Shown one piece after another: positions 17,062 through 32,487 of a stretch of 64,000 nt of DNA (its first letter is position 1; every line of letters begins with the position of its first letter). The stretch covers positions 16,205-80,204 of the forward strand of contig NZ_JBHUWD010000020.1 in assembly GCF_042670205.1 (NCBI RefSeq), given 5' to 3'. Position numbers and translations under genes: made by a program. The notes under the pieces are model-generated. The model saw only the letters and a program-made list of their open reading frames with translations, did not search any database and was not told the DNA's origin. This stretch comes from Luteimicrobium sp042670205 (GTDB taxonomy: Bacteria; Actinomycetota; Actinomycetes; Actinomycetales; Cellulomonadaceae).

Positions 17062-17097
17062 CCCGAGGGGCCCACCGCACGCGGCAGGCCCCTCGGG
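17062..17097 (-). terminator. rpoC terminator
   Basis: A perfect 11-bp stem (CCCGAGGGGCC / GGCCCCTCGGG) with a 14-base loop that itself can pair (CCGC/GCGG) lies 17 bases after the rpoC stop. It ends the rpoBC transcript just upstream of the rpsL promoter. Confidence 0.85.
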
Positions 17098-17114
17098 GTG
17101 ATGACAGGTCGACG

Positions 17115-20984
<3,870 letters not shown>

Positions 20985-21117
20985 GGTTTCCTACTTCCTT
21001 CGTCTCACCGTGGGGCCGTCGCCCCGGTGGTGAACAGTGCAGGGAATGTCTGGAGTAGTGGGGGGCGGCCCGGCCGTGGTGTCCCGCGGGGGACGGCGCA
21101 CGGCCGGGTCGCGTTCG

Positions 21118-24627
<3,510 letters not shown>

Positions 24628-24775
24628 GAGGGGTCCTTCCCTGCAGATCGAAAGAACGCTGCACCGCCGGGCCGGGTTCGATCACCGCCGCCCCGACCGC
24701 AGCGCGACGCGCACGTACGTCGCCGGAAGGTCGAGGGGTATCTGAGATCGGGGGCACAGGACAGCGCAAAGCGTT

Positions 24776-24804
24776 AGCATACCCTGAACTTGCGCTCGGG
24801 TCCA
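24776..24804 (-). promoter_or_regulatory. rpoBC promoter
   Basis: Minus-strand TGGACC (24799-24804), a 17-base spacer, then TATGCT (24776-24781). The start would be near 24769, giving a leader of about 140 bases before the rpoB TTG. With the terminator after rplL, this makes rpoBC an independent transcript. Confidence 0.7.
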
Positions 24805-25036
24805 GCCCCCGCCGTCGGGCCACCTTGCCCGACGTATCAACCACGGTGCTCGTCCACGACGACGCCCCACGCACGCACCGTGCCCACTGCCGTCGGCCCA
24901 GGTCGCACGTCGCTGTCCTGCTGGTGCGCCAGACCGTCCCGGCCCCGACATCGTGGCACACCCTCCCCCGGTTCGTGAAGTCAGCCACGCTCGTGGGTGC
25001 ACCGTCGCGCGCGGACCGCACGCTTCCGGGGACACG
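24805..25036. other. Non-coding spacer between rplL terminator and rpoB promoter
   Basis: About 230 bases between the rplL terminator and the rpoB promoter. I see no ribosome-binding site plus convincing coding frame in either direction and no strong repeat. Confidence 0.5.
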
Positions 25037-25070
25037 ACGAGGCCCCCACCCGGACGGGTGGGGGCCTCGT
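25037..25070 (-). terminator. rplL terminator
   Basis: A perfect 15-bp stem (arms ACGAGGCCCCCACCC type) with a 4-base GGAC loop, about 50 bases after the rplL stop. It separates rplJL from rpoBC. Confidence 0.88.
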
Positions 25071-25120
25071 GCAGCAGTTCGCGAACCGCCGTCAGTGGAG
25101 TCCCGCGGACGGGACCCGGA

Positions 25121-25510
25121 TCACTTGACGGTGACGGTGGCGCCGGCGCCCTCGAGGGCAGCCTTGGCCTTGTCCGCGGCCTCCTTGGTGGCGTTCTCCA
25201 GGACGGGCTTCGGGGCGCCGTCGACGAGGTCCTTGGCCTCCTTGAGACCGAGGGACGTGAGGGCGCGCACCTCCTTGATGACCTGGATCTTCTTGTCGCC
25301 GGCGGCCTCGAGGATGACGTCGAACTCCGTCTTCTCCTCCTCGGCGGCGGCGTCGCCACCACCGGCGGCGGGGGCGGCGACCGCGACAGCGGCGGGGGCG
25401 GCGGCGGTGACCTCGAAGGTCTCCTCGAAGGCCTTCACGAACTCGTTGAGCTCGATGAGGGTCAGGCCCTTGAACTGCTCGATGAGCTCGTCGGTGCTGA
25501 GCTTCGCCAT
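25121..25510 (-). CDS. rplL: 50S ribosomal protein L7/L12
   Basis: L7/L12 is the multi-copy acidic stalk protein that recruits translation GTPases. It has 129 residues. The N-terminal dimerisation domain (MAKLSTDELIEQFKGLTLIE) is followed by an Ala/Gly hinge (AAPAAVAVAAPAAGGGDAAA) and the C-terminal domain (EFDVILEAAGDKKIQVIKEV, DLVDGAPKPVLENATKEAAD). It follows rplJ after about 100 bases. Confidence 0.98.
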   Translation of the reverse strand: MAKLSTDELIEQFKGLTLIELNEFVKAFEETFEVTAAAPAAVAVAAPAAGGGDAAAEEEKTEFDVILEAAGDKKIQVIKEVRALTSLGLKEAKDLVDGAPKPVLENATKEAADKAKAALEGAGATVTVK

Positions 25511-25611
25511 GATGGCGTTCCTTTCGTTCAGTGCTCGTCAGCGGCCCGGTGGGGGCCCGCCAGAAGCAAAGGGGGTTGTACGTGCGCTGAGCTGATCCGT
25601 GCGAGCACGGG

Positions 25612-26142
25612 TCAGGCGGCAGCGCCCTCCGATTCCTGCTTCTGACGCAGGGCATCGATGACGCGAGCGGCCTGGGCGGTGTTCGCGGTGAAGACGTAGG
25701 CAGCCTGGAAGAGCTTGGCCTTCATCGCGCCGGCCGCCTTGGCCAGCAGGACCTCGCGGGACTCGAGGTCCGCGAGCTTGGTGACCTCGTCGCTCGTCAG
25801 GGGGCGCCCGTCGAGGACACCACCCTTGATGACCAGCGCGGGGTTCGCCTTGGCGAAGTCACGCAGACCCTTGGCCGCCTCGACCGGGTCACCGGTCACG
25901 AAGGCGATCGCCGACGGGCCGGCGAGGTCGGTGTCGGCGATGTCGACCCCGGCCTCCTTGGCCGCGATGGCGGTCAGCGTGTTCTTCACCACGGCGTAGG
26001 TTGCGTTGCCGCTGAGCGACCGACGCAGCGTCTTGAGCTGCGCGACGGTGAGCCCGCGGTACTCGGTCAGCACGGCAGCGTTCGACTCGCGGAACGCGTC
26101 CGTGAGCTCTGCAACTGCGGCTGCCTTGTCCGGCCTCGCCAT
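25612..26142 (-). CDS. rplJ: 50S ribosomal protein L10
   Basis: L10 is the base of the ribosomal stalk, binding L12 dimers through its C-terminal helix. It has 176 residues from the ATG at 26140-26142 (MARPDKAAAVAELTDAFRES), placed after GGAAGGA. It contains LTEYRGLTVAQLKTLRRSL and VVKNTLTAIAAKEAG. In many bacteria L10-L12 binds the leader of this mRNA; a matching leader is visible upstream. Confidence 0.97.
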   Translation of the reverse strand: MARPDKAAAVAELTDAFRESNAAVLTEYRGLTVAQLKTLRRSLSGNATYAVVKNTLTAIAAKEAGVDIADTDLAGPSAIAFVTGDPVEAAKGLRDFAKANPALVIKGGVLDGRPLTSDEVTKLADLESREVLLAKAAGAMKAKLFQAAYVFTANTAQAARVIDALRQKQESEGAAA

Positions 26143-26376
26143 GGCAATCCTTCCGATGGTGGTGCCGCAGCGCGCCGTGCCGAGAACCCCGGGGAAACGA
26201 GAAAGAGCCCCGCGCAGGGCGGGGCTCTCAGGAACGTCCGACATCCGTGAGGACACCGTTCATCGAGGCTCGCACCTGCGCCGGCCTCCGCTCGAGAGCG
26301 GGACTTCGGTGACACCTTCCCGTCCACCGGCGAACCGGGTTCCGGGCAGGCGTCGACGACCTGCGGTCTTGGGTAC
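26143..26376 (-). promoter_or_regulatory. rplJ leader: L10-type autoregulatory leader with attenuator
   Basis: The predicted leader is about 234 bases long. Near its 5' end it has AAGACCGCAGGTC (26358-26370), the type of sequence found at the L10-binding element of rplJ leaders. At 26204-26228 a perfect 10-bp stem (AGAGCCCCGC arms, 5-base loop) is followed by TTTCTCGTTT, so it is an intrinsic terminator inside the leader, about 60 bases before rplJ. This fits L10-controlled attenuation. The assignment comes from position and motif, not from a covariance search. Confidence 0.65.
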
Positions 26377-26382
26377 CCGTCC

Positions 26383-26411
26383 ATGGTAGGGCACGCGGGG
26401 ACCACGACCAA
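26383..26411 (-). promoter_or_regulatory. rplJL promoter
   Basis: Minus-strand TTGGTC (26406-26411), 17 bases, then TACCAT (26383-26388). It lies between the end of the upstream MFS gene and the L10 leader. The -10 matches TANNNT; the -35 matches only in its first half. Confidence 0.5.
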
Positions 26412-26439
26412 ACCGCCTGGCCCGCGGTCGCGAGCGCCC

Positions 26440-27729
26440 TCAGCCCTCGGCGGCGACGAGCTCGGGCTCGCGGGACCCGGCACCGACCGCAGCGGGGTCG
26501 CGGACCGACGCCGCCACCGCGCCCGCGACGACGCGCGCGGTCGCGAGCGCGAGGGCCGTGGCGAGCACGCCGCCGAGCACCAGGGGCAGACGAAGGTCCA
26601 CCCGCGAGAGTGCGCCGCCCGCGAGGGTGACGAGGGGGACCAGCACCCAGCAGACCGTCCGCCACGTCCCCGAGACGCGGCCCAAGAGGTCGTCCGGCAC
26701 ACGGTGCTGGCGCACGCTCGCGGTGAGGGAGTTCCACACGGTCACGCCGAGCGTCATCGCGGCGAACGCGGCCGCCGCGACGCCCGCGCCCAGCCGGGAT
26801 CCCGGGACGAGGCCCATCACGACGAGCATCGGCCCGCAGACCACCGCCGACCCCGCGAGGACCCGCGGCCTCCCGACCCGCTCGACGGCACGCGCGAGCA
26901 CCACCGACGCCAGCACGCTCCCGATCGCGCCGACCGCGAGGAACACCCCGACGAGCGCGTCCGGCACGTGCAGGGTCCGGACCACGTACACGACGAGCGC
27001 CGCCTGGGCGAGCGTGAGGCAGGTAGCCGAGCCGGTCGTCACGAGCAGGAGCGTCCGGAGCGGGCGGTCGCGCCACAGGAAGCGGGCGCCGTCGTCGAGC
27101 TGGCGGAAGAAACCGTCGCGGACCTCGCGCGCGGCGGCCGGCGCGACCTCGCGGGCCCCGGTCGACCGCGGGAGGAGCAGCGCGAGGACCGCGGCGGCGG
27201 CGAAGGCCGCGGCCGACGCGACGAACGGCGCCGCGGCCGCCAGCGCCACCAGCCCTGCGGCCGCGGACGGCGCCACGAGACCCTGCGCGACCTGGGTCCC
27301 GGCGGCCACGCGAGAGTTCGCGGCGTCGCGTCCGGCGACGTCGACGACACGCGGGAGGAGCGCCTGGTTCCCCTCCTCCGCGACGGTCTCGAGCACCCCC
27401 GCCACGAAGATCAGGACGACGAGCCCCCAGACGGGCATCCGCCCCGCCGCGACGAGCGCGGCCGCCCCGAGGACGACGGCTGCGCGCGCGAGGTTCGCGA
27501 CCCCGAGCAGGCGGCGGCGGTCGAACCGGTCGGCCGCGACGCCCGCGGCGACCCCGAAGAGCAGCCAGGGCAGGTACGACGCCGCCGAGATCGCGGACAC
27601 CGCGAACGGGTCCTGGGTGAGCCTGACGGCGAGCAACGGCGCGGCGGTCCACACGAGCGCGTCCGCGAGGTAGCCGGACATCATCGACGACCACAGGAGC
27701 GCGAACGGCCGGGACGCGCGCGCCCTCAC
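26440..27729 (-). CDS. MFS transporter, last gene of the sigma/S8/CHAT unit
   Basis: A 429-residue major facilitator with about 12 hydrophobic segments, beginning MRARASRPFALLWSSMMSGY. It resembles MFS_3-type exporters (enterobactin exporter EntS/drug efflux); the loop motif DRFDRRRLLGVANLAR after TM2 is the usual MFS motif A region. The substrate is unknown. Its GTG (27727-27729) overlaps the stop of the CHAT gene as GTGA, so the two are translationally coupled. That placement suggests a role with the protease module, or at least co-expression. The L10 promoter follows directly. Confidence 0.88.
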   Translation of the reverse strand: MRARASRPFALLWSSMMSGYLADALVWTAAPLLAVRLTQDPFAVSAISAASYLPWLLFGVAAGVAADRFDRRRLLGVANLARAAVVLGAAALVAAGRMPVWGLVVLIFVAGVLETVAEEGNQALLPRVVDVAGRDAANSRVAAGTQVAQGLVAPSAAAGLVALAAAAPFVASAAAFAAAAVLALLLPRSTGAREVAPAAAREVRDGFFRQLDDGARFLWRDRPLRTLLLVTTGSATCLTLAQAALVVYVVRTLHVPDALVGVFLAVGAIGSVLASVVLARAVERVGRPRVLAGSAVVCGPMLVVMGLVPGSRLGAGVAAAAFAAMTLGVTVWNSLTASVRQHRVPDDLLGRVSGTWRTVCWVLVPLVTLAGGALSRVDLRLPLVLGGVLATALALATARVVAGAVAASVRDPAAVGAGSREPELVAAEG

Positions 27730-30335
27730 GCGGACACCGCCGCGAGACCGGCCACGGACGAGAAGCAGACCAGCGGGACGGGCTCGTCGGCGTCCGCGAG
27801 CGCCAGCGCGAGCGCGCCCTCGGGGTCGTCGGACGCGCGGAGCTCGGCGTGGAGCCGCGGCATCAGGTCGGCGGCCACCACGTCCGGCAGCGGGGCGACG
27901 GACGCGATCACGGCGCGCGCCCCGAGCCGCAGCAGGACCGACGTGAGCCCCAGCACCTCGCCACCGAGCCCAGGCGTGACGCCCCCGACCTCGCACGCCG
28001 ACAGGACGACGACGGACTGCGGCAGGTGAAGCCCGTCGAGCTCGTGCGCGAACAGCGGGCCGTCGGCGAGCTCGATGCAGGCGAAGAGCGGGTTGTCGGC
28101 GTCGTGGCGGCCGTGCGCGGCGAGGTGCACGACGTCGTGGTCCTCGAACGCGCGGCGCACCGAGTCGGTCGAGGCGTCCGCGCCCGTGAGGGCGGTCGCC
28201 TGCTGCCACCCGTCGGCGACGGCGAGCGCCTCGCGGTCCGCGTGCACCACCCCGGGTCCTGCGACGGCGAGGACGCGCGGTTCCCGACCGTCGCCGTCGG
28301 ACGCGCGACCCCGCGCGACGTGCGAGTTCACCGCCGTCCGCAGGCCGCGCCGCGACGGGAACGCAGACCACGGGAGGCCGATCAGCGGGTCGCGCGCCGC
28401 GACGTACAGGTCGGCCTCGGCGGCCAGCGGTCGCACGAGCAGGTCGTCGAGCCGGCGCAGCCCGGTGGTGAGCGAGGCGACGGCGACCGCGTGGAGCGGG
28501 GCGGGGATGAGCTCGTTCGACGCGATCTGCAGGTCGGCACGGACGCGACGGACCTTCTCGGTGACGTCCGCGGCGTCGGCGAGGTCGAACAGACGCATGC
28601 CGCGCGCGTCGGCGCGGACCGCGAGCACCCGCCCGCCGAACACGACGAAGTCGGCCACGACGGCGCCGTCGCCGCGCTCCCCCAGCAGCCGCACGAGCTC
28701 GCGGCTCGTCACCGCGTGCGCGACCTCGGCGTCCCCCGCCCGCTGCCACGAACGCTCGCGCAGACGGTCCTGGAGGACGCGCGCGCGGCGGTGCAGGTCC
28801 GCGCGCTCCCGCACCGCCGCCGGGTCCGTGTCCACGGGCAGTTCGCGGGCCCGGGCCAGCAGCGCGCGGGCCGTCGCGAGCAGCTCGGCCGACTCCGGGT
28901 CCTCGGGCGGCGTGACCCGCGCCGCGCCCGCGAACGTCGCCCGGCCCCGCTCGACCGCGTCGAACACCGCCGACGCGCGCCCGGTCCCGCGGGCCGCGGC
29001 GACGTCCGTCCAGTTGAGGGCCACCGCGTGCACCGCGGCGGCCGCGACCGAGTCCACCGAGCCCAGGCGGGCGCGGTGCTCGGCCAGGATCCCGAAGCCG
29101 CGCTTGACCGCCCGCAGGCCGGCAGGCCGGTCCCCCGCCGTGAACGCGAGCTCGGCCGCGACGGCGTAGCGCTGGACCCGGAGCGTCAGCGGTGCGCCCT
29201 GCAGGTTCGACGGCACCTCCGCGAGCACGCCCCGCGCCGCCTCGACATCTCCCGCGGACACCAGCCACTGCACCGCGATCAGCCGCGCCCCGACCGACGG
29301 CTCGCGGCCCAGGACCGCACCCGTTGCGCTCCCCCGGTCCGCCACGTCCAGCGCCTCGAGAGCCCGACGACGGCACGTGCGCGCCGACGGCAGCCCCTCC
29401 TTCCTGGCACGGGCCAGTTCGATCTCGAGCTCCAGCACACGCGCGACGACCGTCCACGACGCGTGCCCGCCCGCCTCGAAGTGACGCCGCGCCAGGGCCG
29501 CCCACCGTTTCGCCTCCGGGTAGCGTTCGAGGCCCAGCAGCGTGCGCGCGCGGAAGTATTCAGCCTCAGCACGGTCGAGTCGCAGGCGCGCTCGTTGCAG
29601 CTGCGGGATCGCCTCGGTGAGCGCGCCGTCGGCCTCGGTCCACAACCCGGCCTCGACGAGAACCTCGGCCTTGCCGAGCAGGGGGATGCCGTCGTCCTGC
29701 TCGGGTGCGTGCCTCCGCGCTTCATCCATCGCCGACAAGGCGCCCGGCAGGTCACCGAGGAGGTGCTTCGCATACCCGACGTTGTGCATCGCGAGAGCGA
29801 CGTACAGCTCCTGCCCCAAGGCCCGTGCATGCTCGTGCGCGGTCCGGTAGTCGTCAAGAGCCCCGCGGACGTCGCCCAGCTCAACCGCGGCGTTACCGCG
29901 GTTCAGCAGGCTGATCGCTCGTTCGCGATGGTTGTCCCTGGAGACGCCAGCTAGTCCCCGGGTGATCGCCGTCCGCGCGCCCTCCATGTCCCCCGCGCGG
30001 GCCAGCAGGAAGCCACGCTGGCCCTCGATCGACCCGATGATGTCACGCTCGTCGGCTAGAGGTGCGAGGGTCGCCGCGCGATCGAGGAGTGCAAGCGCGC
30101 GCGGGAGGCCGGTGGTGTCGGAGTGCAGGGCACCAGCCTGGCCCACGAGCGCCTGGCAGGTAAGTGTGGCAGCACGGCCTTGACCCTCCGGCGTCAGGTC
30201 CGCCACCTCGAGTGCGTCGAGCTGGCGGACGAGGTCCTCGAAGACGGCCGAGGCCATACTCGCGCGCGCTCGGGCGTTGAGCTCTCGGGCGCGCGCGAGG
30301 CGGTCGGCATAGTGATCCCAGTCCGGGTCCGTCAC
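27726..30335 (-). CDS. TPR-CHAT caspase-like protease
   Basis: An 869-residue protein with no signal peptide. Residues about 30-400 form helical TPR-like repeats (for example AISLLNRGNAAVELGDVRGA and MHNVGYAKHLLGDLPGALSA). A helical middle follows, and residues about 600-865 are a CHAT domain, the separase/caspase-clan peptidase. The catalytic pair is visible: His741 in VHLAAHGRHD and Cys781 in VVLSACEVGG. The domain is therefore probably active. I chose GTG at 30333-30335 because AGAGAGG lies 8 bases before it; a GTG at 30351-30353 lacks such a site. It follows the S8 protease by 19 bases and is coupled to the MFS gene. Inference: TPRs sense a partner or trigger and the CHAT domain then cleaves a target. 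Confidence 0.9.
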   Translation of the reverse strand: MTDPDWDHYADRLARARELNARARASMASAVFEDLVRQLDALEVADLTPEGQGRAATLTCQALVGQAGALHSDTTGLPRALALLDRAATLAPLADERDIIGSIEGQRGFLLARAGDMEGARTAITRGLAGVSRDNHRERAISLLNRGNAAVELGDVRGALDDYRTAHEHARALGQELYVALAMHNVGYAKHLLGDLPGALSAMDEARRHAPEQDDGIPLLGKAEVLVEAGLWTEADGALTEAIPQLQRARLRLDRAEAEYFRARTLLGLERYPEAKRWAALARRHFEAGGHASWTVVARVLELEIELARARKEGLPSARTCRRRALEALDVADRGSATGAVLGREPSVGARLIAVQWLVSAGDVEAARGVLAEVPSNLQGAPLTLRVQRYAVAAELAFTAGDRPAGLRAVKRGFGILAEHRARLGSVDSVAAAAVHAVALNWTDVAAARGTGRASAVFDAVERGRATFAGAARVTPPEDPESAELLATARALLARARELPVDTDPAAVRERADLHRRARVLQDRLRERSWQRAGDAEVAHAVTSRELVRLLGERGDGAVVADFVVFGGRVLAVRADARGMRLFDLADAADVTEKVRRVRADLQIASNELIPAPLHAVAVASLTTGLRRLDDLLVRPLAAEADLYVAARDPLIGLPWSAFPSRRGLRTAVNSHVARGRASDGDGREPRVLAVAGPGVVHADREALAVADGWQQATALTGADASTDSVRRAFEDHDVVHLAAHGRHDADNPLFACIELADGPLFAHELDGLHLPQSVVVLSACEVGGVTPGLGGEVLGLTSVLLRLGARAVIASVAPLPDVVAADLMPRLHAELRASDDPEGALALALADADEPVPLVCFSSVAGLAAVSA

Positions 30336-30354
30336 GCCGACCGCCTCTCTCACG

Positions 30355-31896
30355 TCAGGACGCGGGCGCCTCCGCGTACAGGTCGCCCACAGCGACGACA
30401 GCATCCCACGCCGCCGCGACCCGCGACGACGCCTGGCGTCCGTCAGCCCGCGCGTCGAGGAGCGCCCCGGCGAGCTGACCGGCGAGCACCGGGGCTGCGA
30501 ACGACGTGCCGCTCCAGAGCGCGAAGCCGCCACGGAAGTCGTCCGGATCGACCGACTCGCGCAGGCCGTCAGCGGTTCGCGTCTGCGGCACGGCGGGACC
30601 GTCGAAGGTCGTCGGCATGGTGCTCAGCGACTTGGCACCCGGGCGGACGGCGGTGACCCACGGTCCGTCGTTGGCGAAGTCCGCGAGGGTCCCGTTCGGG
30701 TTCGACGCGGTGACCGTGAGCAGCGGGGTGTAGGCCGCGACGAGGTCGCTCGGCTGCTCGGCCACGACCGCCCCGTCAGGCACCCGCCGGACCGACGGCG
30801 CCCACGCCGCCGGGAAGACCGGCCGGGTCGAGCCGTCGTTGCCGGCCGACACCACCACGAGCACCCCGGCCTCGCGCAGGTCGCGCAGGATGCCGCGGAG
30901 CACGCCGTCGTAGTCGTCCTGGTCGGTCTCCTCGGGATAGAAGCCGAACGGCAGCACCACGACGTCGACAGCCGCGCACGCGTCGTCGCCCTCTACGGCG
31001 CGCAGGTGGAAGTCGAGCAGGCGCTCGAGGCTCCTCGCGACGTCCCACTCGGTCGCCTCGCCCGTCGGGCCCGAGACGCGCACCGGCAGGATCACGGCGT
31101 CGGGGCAGACCTGGTGCACGACGCCCGCGATGAACGTCCCGTGCCCCGAGTACTCGCCGATCGTCCCCTCGGCCGTGCTGTCGGGCTCGGCATCACCGTC
31201 GGGCTCGTGGTCGTCATAGGTCCCGATCGGGGCGCCGTCGAGCAGCACCCCGCGCGCGACCGCCGCGCTCGGCGCGTCGAACCACGGGTGCTGACCCACG
31301 CCCGTGTCGACGATCGCCACCACCGGGCGCGGCAGCCCGTCGGCCGTCGTCCACACGTCGCCGTCCCCGAACGCCCGCCGCGGGGCGGGCCCCACGAACG
31401 TCGCGGGCTCACGGGTTCCCTCGACACCGTGAGGCGTCCAGTTCTTGTGGCCCTGCAGCACGTGGTCCAGCCCGATCCGCACGGTCTCGTCCCGCGACCC
31501 GACCCCCTCGGACACCTCGTCCAGCAGGTCCCACGCGTCCACGTCGTCACCATCCACGTGCAGCACCACACCCTGACGCCGCGTCGACTCGCGGGAGCCC
31601 GCCACGGGCGCCGTCGCTACCCGCACCCCCAGGCCCCGCCGCTGCGCGGCCTCCTGCACCGCACCGACCAGCGCGTCGTCGTCCACCGCGCCCGGCGCAG
31701 CACGCACGATCAGCCGGTCCGCGACGTACCGCGTCGGCGCGACCCGCCGCGGACGTCGCACCCGCGCCCGGACCGGGTCCAGGTCACGGACCTCGTGGAC
31801 GACGCCGTCGTGGTCACGCAGGGTGCGCGCGGGACGGTCGGCCTGCTGGCCCCCGGTCGCCCCGGGGTCGCCGGTGCCGGGCGGGATCTCGCTCAC
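30355..31896 (-). CDS. Subtilisin-like S8 serine protease, apparently cytoplasmic
   Basis: 513 residues with a complete S8 catalytic set: Asp197 (VVAIVDTGVG), His252 (SGHGTFIAG), Asn353 (VVSAGNDG, oxyanion hole) and Ser465 (SGTSFAAPVLAG). There is no signal peptide or membrane segment, unlike most subtilisins. The first 185 residues are a charged region with a possible propeptide-like alpha/beta segment (YVADRLIVRAAPGAVDDDAL). The start GTG at 31894-31896 follows AGAGG by 8 bases. It sits between the 161-residue protein and the CHAT protease. A protease cascade with CHAT is an inference from the adjacency. Confidence 0.92.
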   Translation of the reverse strand: MSEIPPGTGDPGATGGQQADRPARTLRDHDGVVHEVRDLDPVRARVRRPRRVAPTRYVADRLIVRAAPGAVDDDALVGAVQEAAQRRGLGVRVATAPVAGSRESTRRQGVVLHVDGDDVDAWDLLDEVSEGVGSRDETVRIGLDHVLQGHKNWTPHGVEGTREPATFVGPAPRRAFGDGDVWTTADGLPRPVVAIVDTGVGQHPWFDAPSAAVARGVLLDGAPIGTYDDHEPDGDAEPDSTAEGTIGEYSGHGTFIAGVVHQVCPDAVILPVRVSGPTGEATEWDVARSLERLLDFHLRAVEGDDACAAVDVVVLPFGFYPEETDQDDYDGVLRGILRDLREAGVLVVVSAGNDGSTRPVFPAAWAPSVRRVPDGAVVAEQPSDLVAAYTPLLTVTASNPNGTLADFANDGPWVTAVRPGAKSLSTMPTTFDGPAVPQTRTADGLRESVDPDDFRGGFALWSGTSFAAPVLAGQLAGALLDARADGRQASSRVAAAWDAVVAVGDLYAEAPAS

Positions 31897-32001
31897 GGTG
31901 GTGCCTCTCGTTCAGGACGACGCTCACCGCGCCGTCGACTGCGGTGGTGGTGTGCGGTGCGGGCGCGACGACGCGCCTGCACCGAGCGGAAGGGACCGCC
32001 C

Positions 32002-32487
32002 TCAGAGCTCGATGACGGGCGTGCTCACCGCGGGCCCGTCGTCGGGCCGGGCGACGAGGCTCGCCGGGCCGGGTGCGACGGCGTCGAACGCGAACCGGCC
32101 GTCCTCGTCGGTGCGCGTGGTGAGGACCTCGCCGTGCGGGCGGTGGAGCTCGATGCCCACCTCGCCCGTGGGCGCGATCCAACCGTCGATGCGCACTCCG
32201 TCGACCCCGGGCGCCACGGTGATCATGACCGTCCGGGACGTCGAGGTGAACGTGATGGTGCGCGCCTGGGTCGGCGCGGTCTCGGCGGCCCGGACGCCTG
32301 CGGCCTCCGGCATGCGCTCGAGCGTCATGACCTCCGTCTCGAGCGCGGCGAGCGTCATCGCGAACAGCGACCGTTCGACGAGGTCGGCGGGCACGGGGTC
32401 CGCGAGCAGCGCGACGCGCCCGAGGTCCGCGAGGACGGCCTCGTCGGTCGCGTCCAGCGGCTCGTCCGGTGAGTACGGCGTGCTCAT
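32002..32487 (-). CDS. 161-residue small protein linked to the sigma factor (carboxypeptidase-regulatory-like)
   Basis: The function is not known. Residues about 15-58 are helical, with the pattern VLADLGRVALLADPVPADLV then FAMTLAALETEVMTLER. Residues about 75-161 are beta-rich, like the carboxypeptidase regulatory (CarboxypepD_reg) fold (GWIAPTGEVGIELHRPHGEV, TDEDGRFAFDAV). Proteins with this layout are commonly encoded next to ECF-type sigma factors in actinobacteria, by my recollection. The ATG overlaps the sigma stop (ATGA). It could be an anti-sigma or cofactor, and a candidate substrate of the two proteases. Confidence 0.75.
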   Translation of the reverse strand: MSTPYSPDEPLDATDEAVLADLGRVALLADPVPADLVERSLFAMTLAALETEVMTLERMPEAAGVRAAETAPTQARTITFTSTSRTVMITVAPGVDGVRIDGWIAPTGEVGIELHRPHGEVLTTRTDEDGRFAFDAVAPGPASLVARPDDGPAVSTPVIEL

